Shown: positions 9,486-17,911, numbered from the stretch's first letter. The stretch: DNA of 64,000 nucleotides from an uncultured Paracoccaceae bacterium (GCA_947494445.1 CANLVD010000001.1:682001-746000); one strand, 5' to 3'. The notes: generated by a model from the letters alone, not told the origin. Made by a program: numbers and translations.

Positions 9486-9664
9486 TAAGATCCTCCACTG
9501 TTGGTCATGAGGCTGGAAGGGAAGGCCCTGCCGGTCTGCTATTCAGACAAGCCGATTCCGCGCTCCCCGCACCGCCGCGCACTGCACAGCAGTAAGGCCG
9601 AGGGCTTTGGGGGGGTCAATCTCTTTTTGGCAAAACCAAGGCGGCTGGCGGGTGGGATGCCGAT
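9486..9664. other. Intergenic region, promoter side of the nucleoside operon
   Basis: 179 bases between the binding-protein start and the rimI stop, both genes on the minus strand. No ORF, RNA or clear operator was recognised. It must carry the promoter of the nucleoside operon and the end of the nfuA-tsaB-rimI transcript. Confidence 0.4.
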
Positions 9665-10078
9665 TTAAAGGGCTTTGCTGAGCAATATCGCGTCGATTGG
9701 CGCGCGGCCTTCCGCCACGTAATAGCCGCGCCGCCGTCCGGAATGGACAAAACCGGATTTTCCGTAGAGCGAAACAGCGGCGACATTGGTGGCTGCAACC
9801 TCAAGATGCAGGGCGGTCGCGCCGTCTGCTTTGGCGGCATCAGTGAGGTCCTGCATCAGAATTGTGGCGATGCCTTTGCCTTGATGGTCCGGGTGTACGG
9901 CGATTGTCAGCAACTCGGCCTCGTCCAGGATCGTGCGGATCAGCGCAAACCCGTGGTCCTGTGCGATCAGGGAAACACCCGCCATGGCCTGAAAATCGGC
10001 GAAGGTTCTGGCAGACCACGGCGGCGGCACATCCGTAAACGCCGCCTTGTGGATTTCCGCCATCGTTTCAGGCGTCAT
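9665..10078 (-). CDS. rimI: Ribosomal-protein-alanine N-acetyltransferase RimI-like
   Basis: A GNAT acetyltransferase of 137 residues, probably the enzyme that acetylates the N-terminal Ala of ribosomal protein S18. The acetyl-CoA site is visible as LLTIAVHPDHQGKGIATILM near residue 65, followed by LHLEVAATNVAAVSLYGKSGF, with a C-terminal Tyr-rich GRRRGYYV. ATG 10078 is chosen because the family begins with MTPETMAEIH-like sequence; an ATG at 10117 would extend into tsaB. The tsaB-rimI neighbourhood is a common bacterial arrangement, which supports the name. Other GNAT substrates are possible. Confidence 0.82.
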   Translation of the reverse strand: MTPETMAEIHKAAFTDVPPPWSARTFADFQAMAGVSLIAQDHGFALIRTILDEAELLTIAVHPDHQGKGIATILMQDLTDAAKADGATALHLEVAATNVAAVSLYGKSGFVHSGRRRGYYVAEGRAPIDAILLSKAL

Positions 10079-10739
10079 CAAGGATACGCGGCGGTTGGTC
10101 AGCAGACGGCGCCGCATCAGCGGCTTTCAGGTAAAGCGGTGCCGGGCGCGTATGCTCTGCCGTCAGATCACACTGGGCCGCAACCTGAGCGACCGGCAGT
10201 GCACCGGGATCGGCAAGCAAACGGCGCCAATCCGGCACGGCGTTGGAGAGTAGATCGAAGGATGCCTCATTTCCTGTCAGCGTGCCTGATGACTGGGAGG
10301 GGCGTAAAGGCGTGTCTGCTTGCAAAAGATTTGGTTCATCAAGCGCGCGGCCGTCCTCAAATGACTGAACACAGAGATTGCCCCGGGTTGCTGGCACGAC
10401 CGAGATCACTGGGCCAGCGATGCCGAAGGCTTGGGCTTCCAGCCGCGAGATCCCGAGCAACTTGGCTGGCAAGGCAAGCCCCAGTCCGCGTGCTGTGGAT
10501 ACTGATATTCGGGTGCCGGTGAAATTTCCTGGGCCAGTGCAAACAGCGACGCAATCAAGCGCTGCCCAGTCGTGACCTGCTGATTTCAGAATCTCATCTA
10601 GAAGCGGGATCAGGCGTTCAGCCTGTCCTTTGTGCATCTCTTCGCGCTGATCTGCCAGAACAGTGTCGCCCGAAACCAAAGCGGCCGCGCAATGCGCGGC
10701 CGATGTGTCAAAGGCAAGGATCAGAGGGTCAGGCCGCAA
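10068..10739 (-). CDS. tsaB: tRNA threonylcarbamoyladenosine biosynthesis protein TsaB
   Basis: The partner of TsaD in making t6A37 of ANN-decoding tRNAs; an ASKHA-fold protein acting as platform for the TsaBDE complex. The N-terminus LILAFDTSAAHCAAALV and the segment VAVCTGPGNFTGTRISVSTARGLGLAL near residue 65 are the TsaB hallmarks. The protein is 223 residues, with a shortened C-terminal lobe as usual. Its start overlaps the nfuA-like gene by 11 bp and its end overlaps rimI by about 11 bp, so the three genes form one transcription unit. Confidence 0.93.
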   Translation of the reverse strand: MRPDPLILAFDTSAAHCAAALVSGDTVLADQREEMHKGQAERLIPLLDEILKSAGHDWAALDCVAVCTGPGNFTGTRISVSTARGLGLALPAKLLGISRLEAQAFGIAGPVISVVPATRGNLCVQSFEDGRALDEPNLLQADTPLRPSQSSGTLTGNEASFDLLSNAVPDWRRLLADPGALPVAQVAAQCDLTAEHTRPAPLYLKAADAAPSADQPPRILDDA

Positions 10740-11289
10740 CCGGGCGCACCTCGGTCACTTCGGGAATGTAGTGACGCAGCAGGTTTTCGATGCCCATTTT
10801 CAGGGTCATGGTCGAGGATGGACAGCCTGCGCAGGCGCCCTGCATGTGCAGATACACCACGCCACGTTCGAACCCGTGGAAAGTGATGTCGCCACCATCC
10901 TGTGCCACGGCCGGCCGCACGCGCGTGTCGAGCAGTTCCTTGATCTGGTTGACGATGTGACCATCGGGGCCGTCATGTTCGGCATGTCCAACCGTACCGC
11001 CTTCGCCTTCGATCACGGGTTCGCCGGACTGGAAATGCTCCATGATCGCGCCAAGGATGGCAGGCTTTACGTGATCCCATTCGGTCATCTCGGCTTTGGT
11101 CACAGTGACGAAATCAGGTCCGAAGAACACGCCCGTGATGCCTTCAACCCCATAGATACGGCTGGCCAGTGGCGAGACGCTGGAGGATTCCGCTGTCGGG
11201 AAATCCGCGGTGCCGGTTCCCATGACCGTCTGGCCGGGAAGAAACTTGAGCGTTGCCGGGTTTGGCGTGGATTCGGTCTGGATGAACAT
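10729..11289 (-). CDS. NifU family Fe-S cluster carrier (NfuA-like)
   Basis: An iron-sulfur scaffold/carrier of 186 residues. It has an N-terminal Nfu_N domain (MFIQTESTPNPATLKFLPG...) and a C-terminal NifU domain with the cluster-binding pair in MQGACAGCPSSTMTLKMGIE near residue 150 (CxxC). ATG 11289 is favoured because AAAGGAT lies upstream and the family starts with this sequence. An Irr-box-like palindrome lies 62 bp upstream, which would fit iron control of Fe-S assembly genes in alphaproteobacteria. It is followed by tsaB and rimI with overlapping ends. Confidence 0.92.
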   Translation of the reverse strand: MFIQTESTPNPATLKFLPGQTVMGTGTADFPTAESSSVSPLASRIYGVEGITGVFFGPDFVTVTKAEMTEWDHVKPAILGAIMEHFQSGEPVIEGEGGTVGHAEHDGPDGHIVNQIKELLDTRVRPAVAQDGGDITFHGFERGVVYLHMQGACAGCPSSTMTLKMGIENLLRHYIPEVTEVRPVAA

Positions 11290-11350
11290 CGGCTGGATCC
11301 TTTCGTGCTGGCACAAGGACATGGGGGCAATCCCATGCCGTTCAAGGCAC

Positions 11351-11366
11351 TTGGAATCATTCTAAA
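11351..11366 (-). promoter_or_regulatory. Irr-box-like (iron control element) palindrome upstream of the NifU-like gene
   Basis: On the minus strand this reads TTTAGAATGATTCCAA, close to the TTTAGAA-N-TTCTAAA form of iron control elements bound by Irr in alphaproteobacteria (consensus recalled, not computed). It is 62 bp upstream of the nfuA-like start, a sensible operator position, and the downstream gene fits an Irr regulon. Confidence 0.5.
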
Positions 11367-11510
11367 CTCGCTTGATCCCGATTTCCAGATAAAAAGTGTC
11401 AGGAAAGTGAGTGACGGGCTGTCAATGTGTCAGCGCATTTCACGCCTGTGTCTTGGGGATGCCCGCAGATGTGCTTAATATCGGCTTAACCTGAGAAGGA
11501 GTTGAGTGTG

Positions 11511-12332
11511 ATGTTTAAGTGGTTGGGTATGGTTTGCGCTCTGGCTCTGGGCGGGTGTACCGCCATCGAGATCTCCAGCCGGAACGAAGGGGAGTTTCCG
11601 CTCACCTATGTGCCGGTCGAGGCAAGCGGTCCGAGCGATACTGTTGCCAGTTCACTGCTGACCAAGGGCATTTCCGGTCCGATTTATATCAACCGTCCCG
11701 GCACGTCGCTGCGGGCTGTCACCTCGGCCCATGTCCGTTTGTCCGCTTCGCGTCAGTTTGCCTATGTGCGTATCGGAAGCGGGCCGGAGCAGGTTCTGCG
11801 GATCAACGGTACGGCTTCCGAAGGCGGTGGGGTTTATGGAGACCTTACGGGATCTGGTCCTGTTCTGACACTGGGCAATCAACAGGACATCTCGCTGACC
11901 GGGTACACGCAAGGCACCGAAGGGGCGTTCGGGTATCTAGGCATTGAGACACCCGAGGCCAATCTGCCAGCCAGTGAAACACGCTATGTGGGAGCGTGGA
12001 GTGCAGAGCTGACACCGATCACACCGTTTGGACGCTATGACACCATTGGTGGAGGCATCGATCTGGATGTGGACTTTGCGCGCGGCAGTGTCGATGGCAC
12101 GCTGGACGCAGGGTTTCAGAACATTGGCCGGATTGACGGACGCACCAGCGGGAATGGCATCCAGGGCACAATTGTTCTGTCAGGAGCCGGGGTTGTCGGG
12201 TCTGCTGAATTTGTGGGCAAAGCCTTCGGTGACCGGGCGGAAACTGTGGCGGGCGTCATCTCGGACGAGGTGCGCAGCACCATCACGAGCGAAACCCAGA
12301 TCATCAGCGGGACGTTTTCAGCAGACAGATAG
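11511..12332 (+). CDS. Lipoprotein with transferrin-binding-protein-like beta-barrel domain
   Basis: A 273-residue predicted lipoprotein. It has a signal peptide with lipobox LALGGC (Cys near residue 18), then a Gly/Ser/Thr-rich beta-strand body. The C-terminal part (SAEFVGKAFGDRAETVAGVISD, near residue 240) resembles the end of TbpB-like beta-barrel domains, where a G-x-F/Y-G...E-xGGxF pattern recurs. ATG 11511 is chosen over TTG 11502 because GAAGGAG sits 9 bases before it. The ligand is unknown. Surface display by a Slam-type exporter is possible, but no such gene is in this window. It stands alone, divergent from the nfuA-like gene. Confidence 0.68.
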   Translation: MFKWLGMVCALALGGCTAIEISSRNEGEFPLTYVPVEASGPSDTVASSLLTKGISGPIYINRPGTSLRAVTSAHVRLSASRQFAYVRIGSGPEQVLRINGTASEGGGVYGDLTGSGPVLTLGNQQDISLTGYTQGTEGAFGYLGIETPEANLPASETRYVGAWSAELTPITPFGRYDTIGGGIDLDVDFARGSVDGTLDAGFQNIGRIDGRTSGNGIQGTIVLSGAGVVGSAEFVGKAFGDRAETVAGVISDEVRSTITSETQIISGTFSADR

Positions 12333-12340
12333 CCGTGATC

Positions 12341-12799
12341 TCAGGAGACAGCGACGATGTCTTCCTTGGTCATCGACCCGGGCACGACGGTGACGGGCAC
12401 CGGCATCTCGCCCGCGCGTCGTCCGACCAGTTCATTGACCAGCGGTCCGGGACCATCGCCCCGCGCGCCTGCGCCCAGAACCAGCACGCCGATTTCCTTA
12501 TCTTCGCGGATATGGCGCAGCACCTCGGCCACTTTTTCGCCCTCCCGGATGGCGAGCAAAGGGGTAATACCCTCTTTCTTTTCAAGCTCTGACTTGAAAA
12601 TCTCGTAATGGGCCTGAATGCGCTCATGAGCTTCAGCCCGCATGACCTCAGCCACGCCAATCCAGTGCTGAAACTCGTCTGGGGGAATGATTGCCAGAAG
12701 CTCGACTGCTCCACCGGTCTTGTGGGCACGTATGGCCGCAAAGCGCATCGCGTTGATGCATTCGGGACTGTCGTCTAGGACGACGAGAAACTTGCGCAT
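12341..12799 (-). CDS. Universal stress protein (UspA family)
   Basis: A single-domain Usp protein of 152 residues in an alpha/beta nucleotide-binding fold. It begins KFLVVLDDSPECINAMRFAA, with the acidic pair of the family, and ends with the motif LVLGAGARGDGPGPLVNELVGRRAGEMPVPVTVVPG, which matches the ATP-binding G-2x-G-9x-G(S/T) region. ATG 12799 is preceded by GGAGGAG. It is transcribed divergently from ybjN. Its physiological role cannot be read from sequence. Confidence 0.88.
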   Translation of the reverse strand: MRKFLVVLDDSPECINAMRFAAIRAHKTGGAVELLAIIPPDEFQHWIGVAEVMRAEAHERIQAHYEIFKSELEKKEGITPLLAIREGEKVAEVLRHIREDKEIGVLVLGAGARGDGPGPLVNELVGRRAGEMPVPVTVVPGSMTKEDIVAVS

Positions 12800-12992
12800 C
12801 GGGGCTCCTCCGCTGGGACGCTTCAACTTTGATCAAATGAGGAATGACTGGCAAGCGGAATCCGTTAAGGGGTATGAACGATGTGTAAAAATTATGCCGG
12901 GTTTTCAGGCAAAAATTCCGAGAGCGTGAAATTTCAGGGCTTGTGAGCAAAACTCGCAATTATTTTGCTTTACAGCCCCCGGGATTGTCTTC

Positions 12993-13060
12993 ACCATATT
13001 TAGTATGGTTCGGGATCATTTCGACGAACCATAGAAAACCTCACAGCCCCTAGCGGGGGC
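12993..13060 (+). promoter_or_regulatory. Leader of the ybjN-like gene with alternative hairpins
   Basis: ACCATA (12993-12998) can pair with TATGGT (13004-13009). Alternatively TATGGTTCG (13004-13012) can form a longer 9-bp stem with CGAACCATA (13025-13033). The two pairings exclude each other. A further GCCCC/GGGGC stem follows at 13046-13060, about 37 bases before the start codon. Whether this is transcribed as a leader is inference. Confidence 0.35.
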
Positions 13061-13096
13061 AAGCTCCGCAGGTGGCCAAATCAAGAGGGCGCGGCC

Positions 13097-13600
13097 ATGA
13101 GCACCATCGAGCAAGATTTCTACACAGATGAACTTCATCCAATCGATATCGTCGAGACACTCGCAGAGCATTACGAGTGGGATTTCGACCGTGTTGCGGA
13201 TGACCATATTGCCGTCGCGATCGAGGCATCCTGGCGCACATATTCCCTGACACTTGCCTGGTCCGCCCATGATGAGACGTTGCGGATGATCTGTGCTTTC
13301 GACATGGATCCGCCCAAGGAACGTCTGAGCCAGTTATACCACGCCATGGAACGGGCCAATGACCGGTGCTGGACCGGGTCTTTTACACTCTGGCCAGATC
13401 AGAAGCTGATGGTGTATCGCTATGGTCTGAACCTTGCAGGCGGTGCGGTGGCAAGTCCCGAACAGATCAACGACATGGTCGGTTCGGCGGTTGTGACCGC
13501 AGAGCGGTTTTTCCCCGCGTTCCAACTTGTCTGCTGGAGTGGTGAAAGCGTCGAAGCGGCGCTGGATGTGGCAATGACGGAGGCCTACGGCCGCGCCTGA
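13097..13600 (+). CDS. YbjN domain-containing protein
   Basis: A 167-residue cytoplasmic protein of the YbjN family (PF10722), related in fold to type III secretion chaperones and of uncertain function. The family pattern is seen in HPIDIVETLAEHYEWDFDRV, SLTLAWSAHDETLRMICAFDM and the central RLSQLYHAMERANDRCWTGSF. AAGAGGG precedes the start codon. It is likely a separate transcript; proC follows after 36 bp and may be cotranscribed. The 12800-13096 gap upstream holds the divergent promoters and the hairpin leader described separately. Confidence 0.85.
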   Translation: MSTIEQDFYTDELHPIDIVETLAEHYEWDFDRVADDHIAVAIEASWRTYSLTLAWSAHDETLRMICAFDMDPPKERLSQLYHAMERANDRCWTGSFTLWPDQKLMVYRYGLNLAGGAVASPEQINDMVGSAVVTAERFFPAFQLVCWSGESVEAALDVAMTEAYGRA

Positions 13601-13636
13601 CGCGACCCGCCCTTCGATCAGACGGGAGACGGGCGG

Positions 13637-14458
13637 ATGGATTTCACGGATTTGGCAGAGCGCGGGTTGGTGCTGCTTGGCTGCGGCAAGATGGGCGGCG
13701 CGATGCTGGATGGATGGCTGGCCGCAGGTTTGCCGGCCAATGCAGTCTCAATCATAGACCCGCACCCGTCTGATTTCGTCCGTTCAGTCGAAGCAAATGG
13801 CGCGCATGTGAACCAGGGGCTCCCGGCCTCCCCTGCGGTTTGCATCATTGCTGTAAAACCGCAGATGATGACGGACAGTTTACCCAAGATCAAAGCCTTG
13901 GGCGGCGGCAAGACGCTTTTCGTCTCAATCGCGGCAGGCACTCCGATTTCAGCTTTCGAGAAGGTCTTCGGGCCTGACGCACCGATTGTACGGGCCATGC
14001 CCAACACCCCGGCAGCCATCGGGCAGGGCATTACGGCCTTTGTCGGCAATGCCCGTGCAAGTGCTGCGGATCTGGATCTCAGCGAAGCGCTGCTCAGTGC
14101 CATAGGTCAGGTGGTGCGGCTGGAGAACGAAGCTGATATGGATGCGGTTACGGCGGTTTCCGGCTCCGGTCCGGCTTATGTCTTCCACCTGATTGAAACG
14201 CTGAGTGCGGCAGGCGTAACACAGGGCTTGTCACCTGACCTGTCTCTGGCGCTGGCCCGGGCAACGGTTGCGGGTGCGGGCCAACTGGCCCTGACCGGCG
14301 AGGATCCCGGCACTTTGCGCAAAAATGTCACCAGCCCGGGCGGCACCACAGCGGCGGCGCTGGGCGTACTAATGGATGAAGATCGCGGATTTCCGGACCT
14401 TCTGACCCGCGCGGTTGCCGCCGCCGCTGACCGCAGCCGCGAGTTATCCTCCACCTGA
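13637..14458 (+). CDS. proC: Pyrroline-5-carboxylate reductase
   Basis: This enzyme catalyses the last step of proline synthesis, reducing 1-pyrroline-5-carboxylate with NAD(P)H. The 273 residues hold the Rossmann motif LLGCGKMGGAMLDGWL near residue 12, VKPQMM, RAMPNTPA near residue 118 and the C-terminal signature AVSGSGPAYVFHLIETLSAAG near residue 175, with KNVTSPGGTTAAAL near 240. It sits between ybjN and a phasin-like gene, all on the plus strand with short gaps. Confidence 0.95.
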   Translation: MDFTDLAERGLVLLGCGKMGGAMLDGWLAAGLPANAVSIIDPHPSDFVRSVEANGAHVNQGLPASPAVCIIAVKPQMMTDSLPKIKALGGGKTLFVSIAAGTPISAFEKVFGPDAPIVRAMPNTPAAIGQGITAFVGNARASAADLDLSEALLSAIGQVVRLENEADMDAVTAVSGSGPAYVFHLIETLSAAGVTQGLSPDLSLALARATVAGAGQLALTGEDPGTLRKNVTSPGGTTAAALGVLMDEDRGFPDLLTRAVAAAADRSRELSST

Positions 14459-14479
14459 TCCAGAACGAAGGAATTTGAA

Positions 14480-14920
14480 ATGACCAGTTCGAAAGACCAG
14501 CCATTTTCCCCTGAAGCGCTTATGGCGATGTTCAAGGAGTTTGATTTCACCAAGGCGGCTGAAATGATGCAATCAGGCGCGTTCGACCCGTCAAAGCTGG
14601 CCGACGTTCAGAAGGCAAACCTTGAGGCGTTGCAGCAGGCAGGTAAGGCGGCCTCTGCCGGATTTCAGGAGATGTTCGAGGCTCAGTTGTCAGCCGTCGA
14701 AGCATCGGTGAGCGATGCACAGGAGAAAATTGGGGCACTGGCAACAAGTCTGGATGGCGATGAACGGCTGAAAGCCCAGACAGATGTCGCCAAAAACGCG
14801 TTTTCCGAGGCGATGGCGCAATTGCAGACGATGTCTCAGGCCGCGTCATCGGGTCAGCAGGCGGGGCTGGATGCGGTTGTCGAGCAGCTTAAAACCATGC
14901 TGGATGGGTTCAAGAAATGA
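14480..14920 (+). CDS. Phasin-like coiled-coil protein
   Basis: A 146-residue, Ala/Gln/Glu-rich, helical protein without a signal peptide. The middle (about 45-130: VQKANLEALQQAGKAASAGF, then repeated heptad-like Ala/Leu positions) resembles phasins that coat polyhydroxyalkanoate granules, and the N-terminal FKEFDFTKAAEMM is also phasin-like. No PHA genes are adjacent, so the call rests on composition and pattern only. Its stop overlaps the next start (ATGA). Confidence 0.55.
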   Translation: MTSSKDQPFSPEALMAMFKEFDFTKAAEMMQSGAFDPSKLADVQKANLEALQQAGKAASAGFQEMFEAQLSAVEASVSDAQEKIGALATSLDGDERLKAQTDVAKNAFSEAMAQLQTMSQAASSGQQAGLDAVVEQLKTMLDGFKK

Positions 14921-15273
14921 CCGATGGGCCTCAGAAGGGCGAAATTGTCTATGATGATTTCGCCAAAGTGGATATCCGGGCAGGAACGGTCATCCGGGCC
15001 GAACCTTACCCCGAGGCGCGGGTGCCTGCGATCAAGCTCTGGATCGATTTCGGACCTGAGATTGGCGAGCGAAAGTCATCTGCGCAGATCACCAAACACT
15101 ATTCACCCGATGATCTTGTCGGCACGCAAGTCATGGCCGTGGTGAATTTCCCGCCCCGTCAGATCGGTAAGTTCCGATCCGAGGTTCTGGTTCTGGGCGT
15201 GGGAGACGCACAATCAGGTGTGATTCTGGTACGTCCTGAAAAAGGTGTCGAGCCCGGCGGCGCGATGCACTGA
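14917..15273 (+). CDS. tRNA-binding protein, CsaA/YgjH type
   Basis: A 118-residue OB-fold tRNA-binding domain protein related to the Arc1p/EMAP-II/MetRS C-terminal domain and to CsaA, which is reported to act as a secretion-related chaperone in some bacteria. Motifs seen are FAKVDIRAGTVIRAEPYPEARVPAIKLWIDFG, the SSAQIT loop, NFPPRQIGKFRSEVLVLG and the ending VEPGGAMH. It is translationally coupled to the phasin-like gene. The cellular role in this organism is not evident. Confidence 0.88.
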   Translation: MTDGPQKGEIVYDDFAKVDIRAGTVIRAEPYPEARVPAIKLWIDFGPEIGERKSSAQITKHYSPDDLVGTQVMAVVNFPPRQIGKFRSEVLVLGVGDAQSGVILVRPEKGVEPGGAMH

Positions 15274-15371
15274 TTTCGGAGTTTCAGGGCGCGTTTACCC
15301 TACGTCACCACAAAATCGGACGTGAAACCATAAGGTTAACGTTTTTCCAGACGGCCTGAAAATAATTCTTG

Positions 15372-15387
15372 CCGAAACCGGTTTCGG
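15372..15387. promoter_or_regulatory. Perfect 16-bp palindrome, LacI-type operator
   Basis: CCGAAACCGGTTTCGG is a perfect palindrome with a central CG and A/T flanks, the shape bound by LacI-family dimers. It lies 18 bp before the lacI-type start and just downstream of a possible -10 (AATAAT, about 15360), so bound repressor could block transcription of the whole operon. Confidence 0.6.
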
Positions 15388-15404
15388 AACTCAACCTAAA
15401 GTGC

Positions 15405-16553
15405 ATGAACACAAACAGTCTTGCAAAAAAGACGGTTCAGGGAGGAAAAACGGTCTCGCCCCGCACACGGGTGACCATCTCTGACGTCGCTGACAAATTA
15501 GGGCTCACCAAGGGTACGGTGTCGCGCGCCTTGAATGGCTATACCGACATCTCCGATGTGACCCGGCGCAAGGTGTCCAAGGCCGCCGAGGCCATGGGAT
15601 ACCGGCCGCTGAGCCATGCGCAAGCGATCCGCACAGGGCGGGTCCGGGCGCTGGGACTGGTTCTGCAAATCAATGAACATGATGGGCACAGACCGTTTTT
15701 CGCGGACTTCATCGCTGGTGTGACGGGGGCCGCCGGACGCGAGAACTGGACAGTCACGGTCGCAACGGCAAATTCGGACGCAGACACGCTCAGCACGCTT
15801 GAGCGACTGGTTGAGGAGCGCAAGGCAGACGGGTTCGTCTTGCCGCGAACCTACATCAATGACCCAAGGGTCGATTTGCTGCGCAAGCTGGAAGTCCCCT
15901 TCGTTCTATATGGCCGCACCGGTGATCTGAGTGGCTGTGCTTTGTATGACATTCGCGGGGAAGCGGCGATGGCATCGGCCACGCACAAGCTGGCAGATAT
16001 GGGCCACCGGCGGATCGCCTTCGTGAATGGCGGCCCGCAGTACAACTATAGCGTCTTGCGGTACCAAGGCTACCGGGATGGCCTGTCCAGGGCTGGCCTC
16101 GATCTCGATCCTGAACTGGTTGCGGTCGACGCCGTGAACGAGGCGCAGGGTGAAGCTGCGGCGATTGCGCTTCTGAATCAGACAAACCCGCCAACTGCCT
16201 TTGTCTATGCGGTCGATCATGCGGCCCTTGGGCTTTATGCTGCTTGTGCCAAGCTGGGTCTGCGGGTTGGACAGGACGTCTCGGTCATGTCTTACGACGG
16301 GGTGCCTGAAGGCGCGCATATCACACCACCGCTGACCACCTATTCGGTTGACAGCCGCAGCGCCGGGGAACGTCTTGCAGACCTTCTGATCCGCCGCATC
16401 AGAGGTGTCGCTCCCGAGGATCTTCGGGAGTTTGCGGACGCCAGATTTATCGAACGTGCATCGCATGGCGTACCTGCCATGTCATCAAATCAGTTGGCCG
16501 TGCATCTGCATGGCCGGTTCTCAGGTCAAAATTCAACGGGAGGAAAACAATGA
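15405..16553 (+). CDS. LacI family transcriptional regulator of the adjoining ABC/GH63 operon
   Basis: A 382-residue repressor with the LacI helix-turn-helix near residues 22-45 (TISDVADKLGLTKGTVSRALNG), hinge region RRKVSKAAEAMGYRP and a periplasmic-binding-protein-like effector domain. ATG 15405 is chosen over TTG 15369, because the longer form would translate through the operator. The stop overlaps the binding-protein start (ATGA), so regulator and transporter are one transcript, and autoregulation through the upstream palindrome is likely. It resembles AglR-type regulators of alpha-glucoside operons. Confidence 0.93.
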   Translation: MNTNSLAKKTVQGGKTVSPRTRVTISDVADKLGLTKGTVSRALNGYTDISDVTRRKVSKAAEAMGYRPLSHAQAIRTGRVRALGLVLQINEHDGHRPFFADFIAGVTGAAGRENWTVTVATANSDADTLSTLERLVEERKADGFVLPRTYINDPRVDLLRKLEVPFVLYGRTGDLSGCALYDIRGEAAMASATHKLADMGHRRIAFVNGGPQYNYSVLRYQGYRDGLSRAGLDLDPELVAVDAVNEAQGEAAAIALLNQTNPPTAFVYAVDHAALGLYAACAKLGLRVGQDVSVMSYDGVPEGAHITPPLTTYSVDSRSAGERLADLLIRRIRGVAPEDLREFADARFIERASHGVPAMSSNQLAVHLHGRFSGQNSTGGKQ

Positions 16554-17911
16554 CCTATCATTCCACAAAACCAATGGGGCGGCTCATGCTGGGCACCGCT
16601 TTGGTGCTGAGCCTTGGTGCCAGTGCCGTTTATGCCGACAGCATCCGTTTCTGGACAACGGAAGAGCAGCCCGAGCGTCTTGCAAAGCAGCAGGACATGG
16701 CAGCCCAGTTCGAAGCCGCAACTGGCACGGAAGTTGAAGTCATCCCTGTGTCCGAGACCGATCTCGGCACGCGGACAACAGCGGCGTTTGCCGCAGGCGA
16801 TCTGCCTGACGTGATCTATCATCCGCTTCAGTACGCGCTGCCTTGGGCAGAGGCCGGTATTCTGGACACCGAAGCGGCTACGGAAGTTATCGAAGCGCTG
16901 GGCGCTGACACCTTTGCCCCAGGCGCTTTGACCATGGCGGCCGTTTCAGACGGCACGGCATCCGTCCCTGTGGATGGCTGGACGCAGATGGTTGTCTATC
17001 GCAAGGACCTGTTCGATGCGAACGGTCTGGAAGCACCGACCACCTATGCCAATGTTCTGGCGGCCATCGAGAAGCTGCACAATCCACCGTCGATGTACGG
17101 TTTTGTGGCGGCCACCAAGGTGGATGAAGGCTTCATGAGCCAGGTTCTGGAGCATGTGTTCCTAGCCAACGGTGTCAGCCCGGTTGGGGCGGATGGTTTC
17201 AAGCCGCTGGAAGAAGGGCCGACCATCGAGGTTCTGGAATTCTACAAGGCCATCGCCGAAGCGTCCCCTCCGGGTGAGTTGTACTGGAAGCAGTCGCGCG
17301 AATTGTATTTCGCGGGTCAGGCGTCCATGATCATCTGGTCGCCGTTCATTCTGGACGAGTTGGCAGGTCTGCGCGACAGCGCTCCGCCCACCATCAACGA
17401 TGACCCGACCACACGTGAGCTGGCTGCTGCAACTGGTGTCGTAACCAACTTTGCCGGTCCATCGAATGCCGATGGCGCTGCCTGGGGTGACATCCGTTAT
17501 TTCGGCATCACCAATGACGCGGACACCGATGCGGCAATGGACTTCGTCAAATTCTCCATGGATGAGGGCTACACCCAGACGCTGTCCATCGCACCTGAGG
17601 GCAAGTTCCCTGTGCGTCGCGGCAATGCAGACAACCCGACTGCCTTCAAAGAAGCATGGTCAAAGCTGCCTGTAGGCGTCGACCGCAAGGCACCTTTGGG
17701 TGATCTTTATGCGCAAGAGATGATCGACGAGATCGTCGGCGGTCTGGATGTGGCGCAGCGTTGGGGCGTCTCCGAAGGTCAGCTGGCACTGGCTTCCAAG
17801 ATGATCAACGGTCAGGCGATCAACCGTCTGGTGCGTGAATACATCGACGGTGTGCGCGATGGCGCAGCAACCGTTGCCGCAATGAACGACGAACTGTCCA
17901 AGATCGAGTGA
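16550..17911 (+). CDS. ABC transporter sugar-type substrate-binding protein
   Basis: A periplasmic solute-binding protein of 453 residues (SBP family 1, AglE/MalE-like). The signal peptide covers roughly residues 1-29 (ending SAVYADS), followed by IRFWTTEEQPERLAKQQDMAAQFEAATG, a typical start for this family. AAGDLPDVIYHPLQYALPWAEAG near residue 85 and the Trp/Tyr-rich centre are consistent with a carbohydrate ligand. GGAGG lies before ATG 16550. The downstream GH63-like hydrolase suggests the ligand is a glycosylated solute such as glucosylglycerate, mannosylglycerate or glucosylglycerol. Confidence 0.92.
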   Translation: MTYHSTKPMGRLMLGTALVLSLGASAVYADSIRFWTTEEQPERLAKQQDMAAQFEAATGTEVEVIPVSETDLGTRTTAAFAAGDLPDVIYHPLQYALPWAEAGILDTEAATEVIEALGADTFAPGALTMAAVSDGTASVPVDGWTQMVVYRKDLFDANGLEAPTTYANVLAAIEKLHNPPSMYGFVAATKVDEGFMSQVLEHVFLANGVSPVGADGFKPLEEGPTIEVLEFYKAIAEASPPGELYWKQSRELYFAGQASMIIWSPFILDELAGLRDSAPPTINDDPTTRELAAATGVVTNFAGPSNADGAAWGDIRYFGITNDADTDAAMDFVKFSMDEGYTQTLSIAPEGKFPVRRGNADNPTAFKEAWSKLPVGVDRKAPLGDLYAQEMIDEIVGGLDVAQRWGVSEGQLALASKMINGQAINRLVREYIDGVRDGAATVAAMNDELSKIE

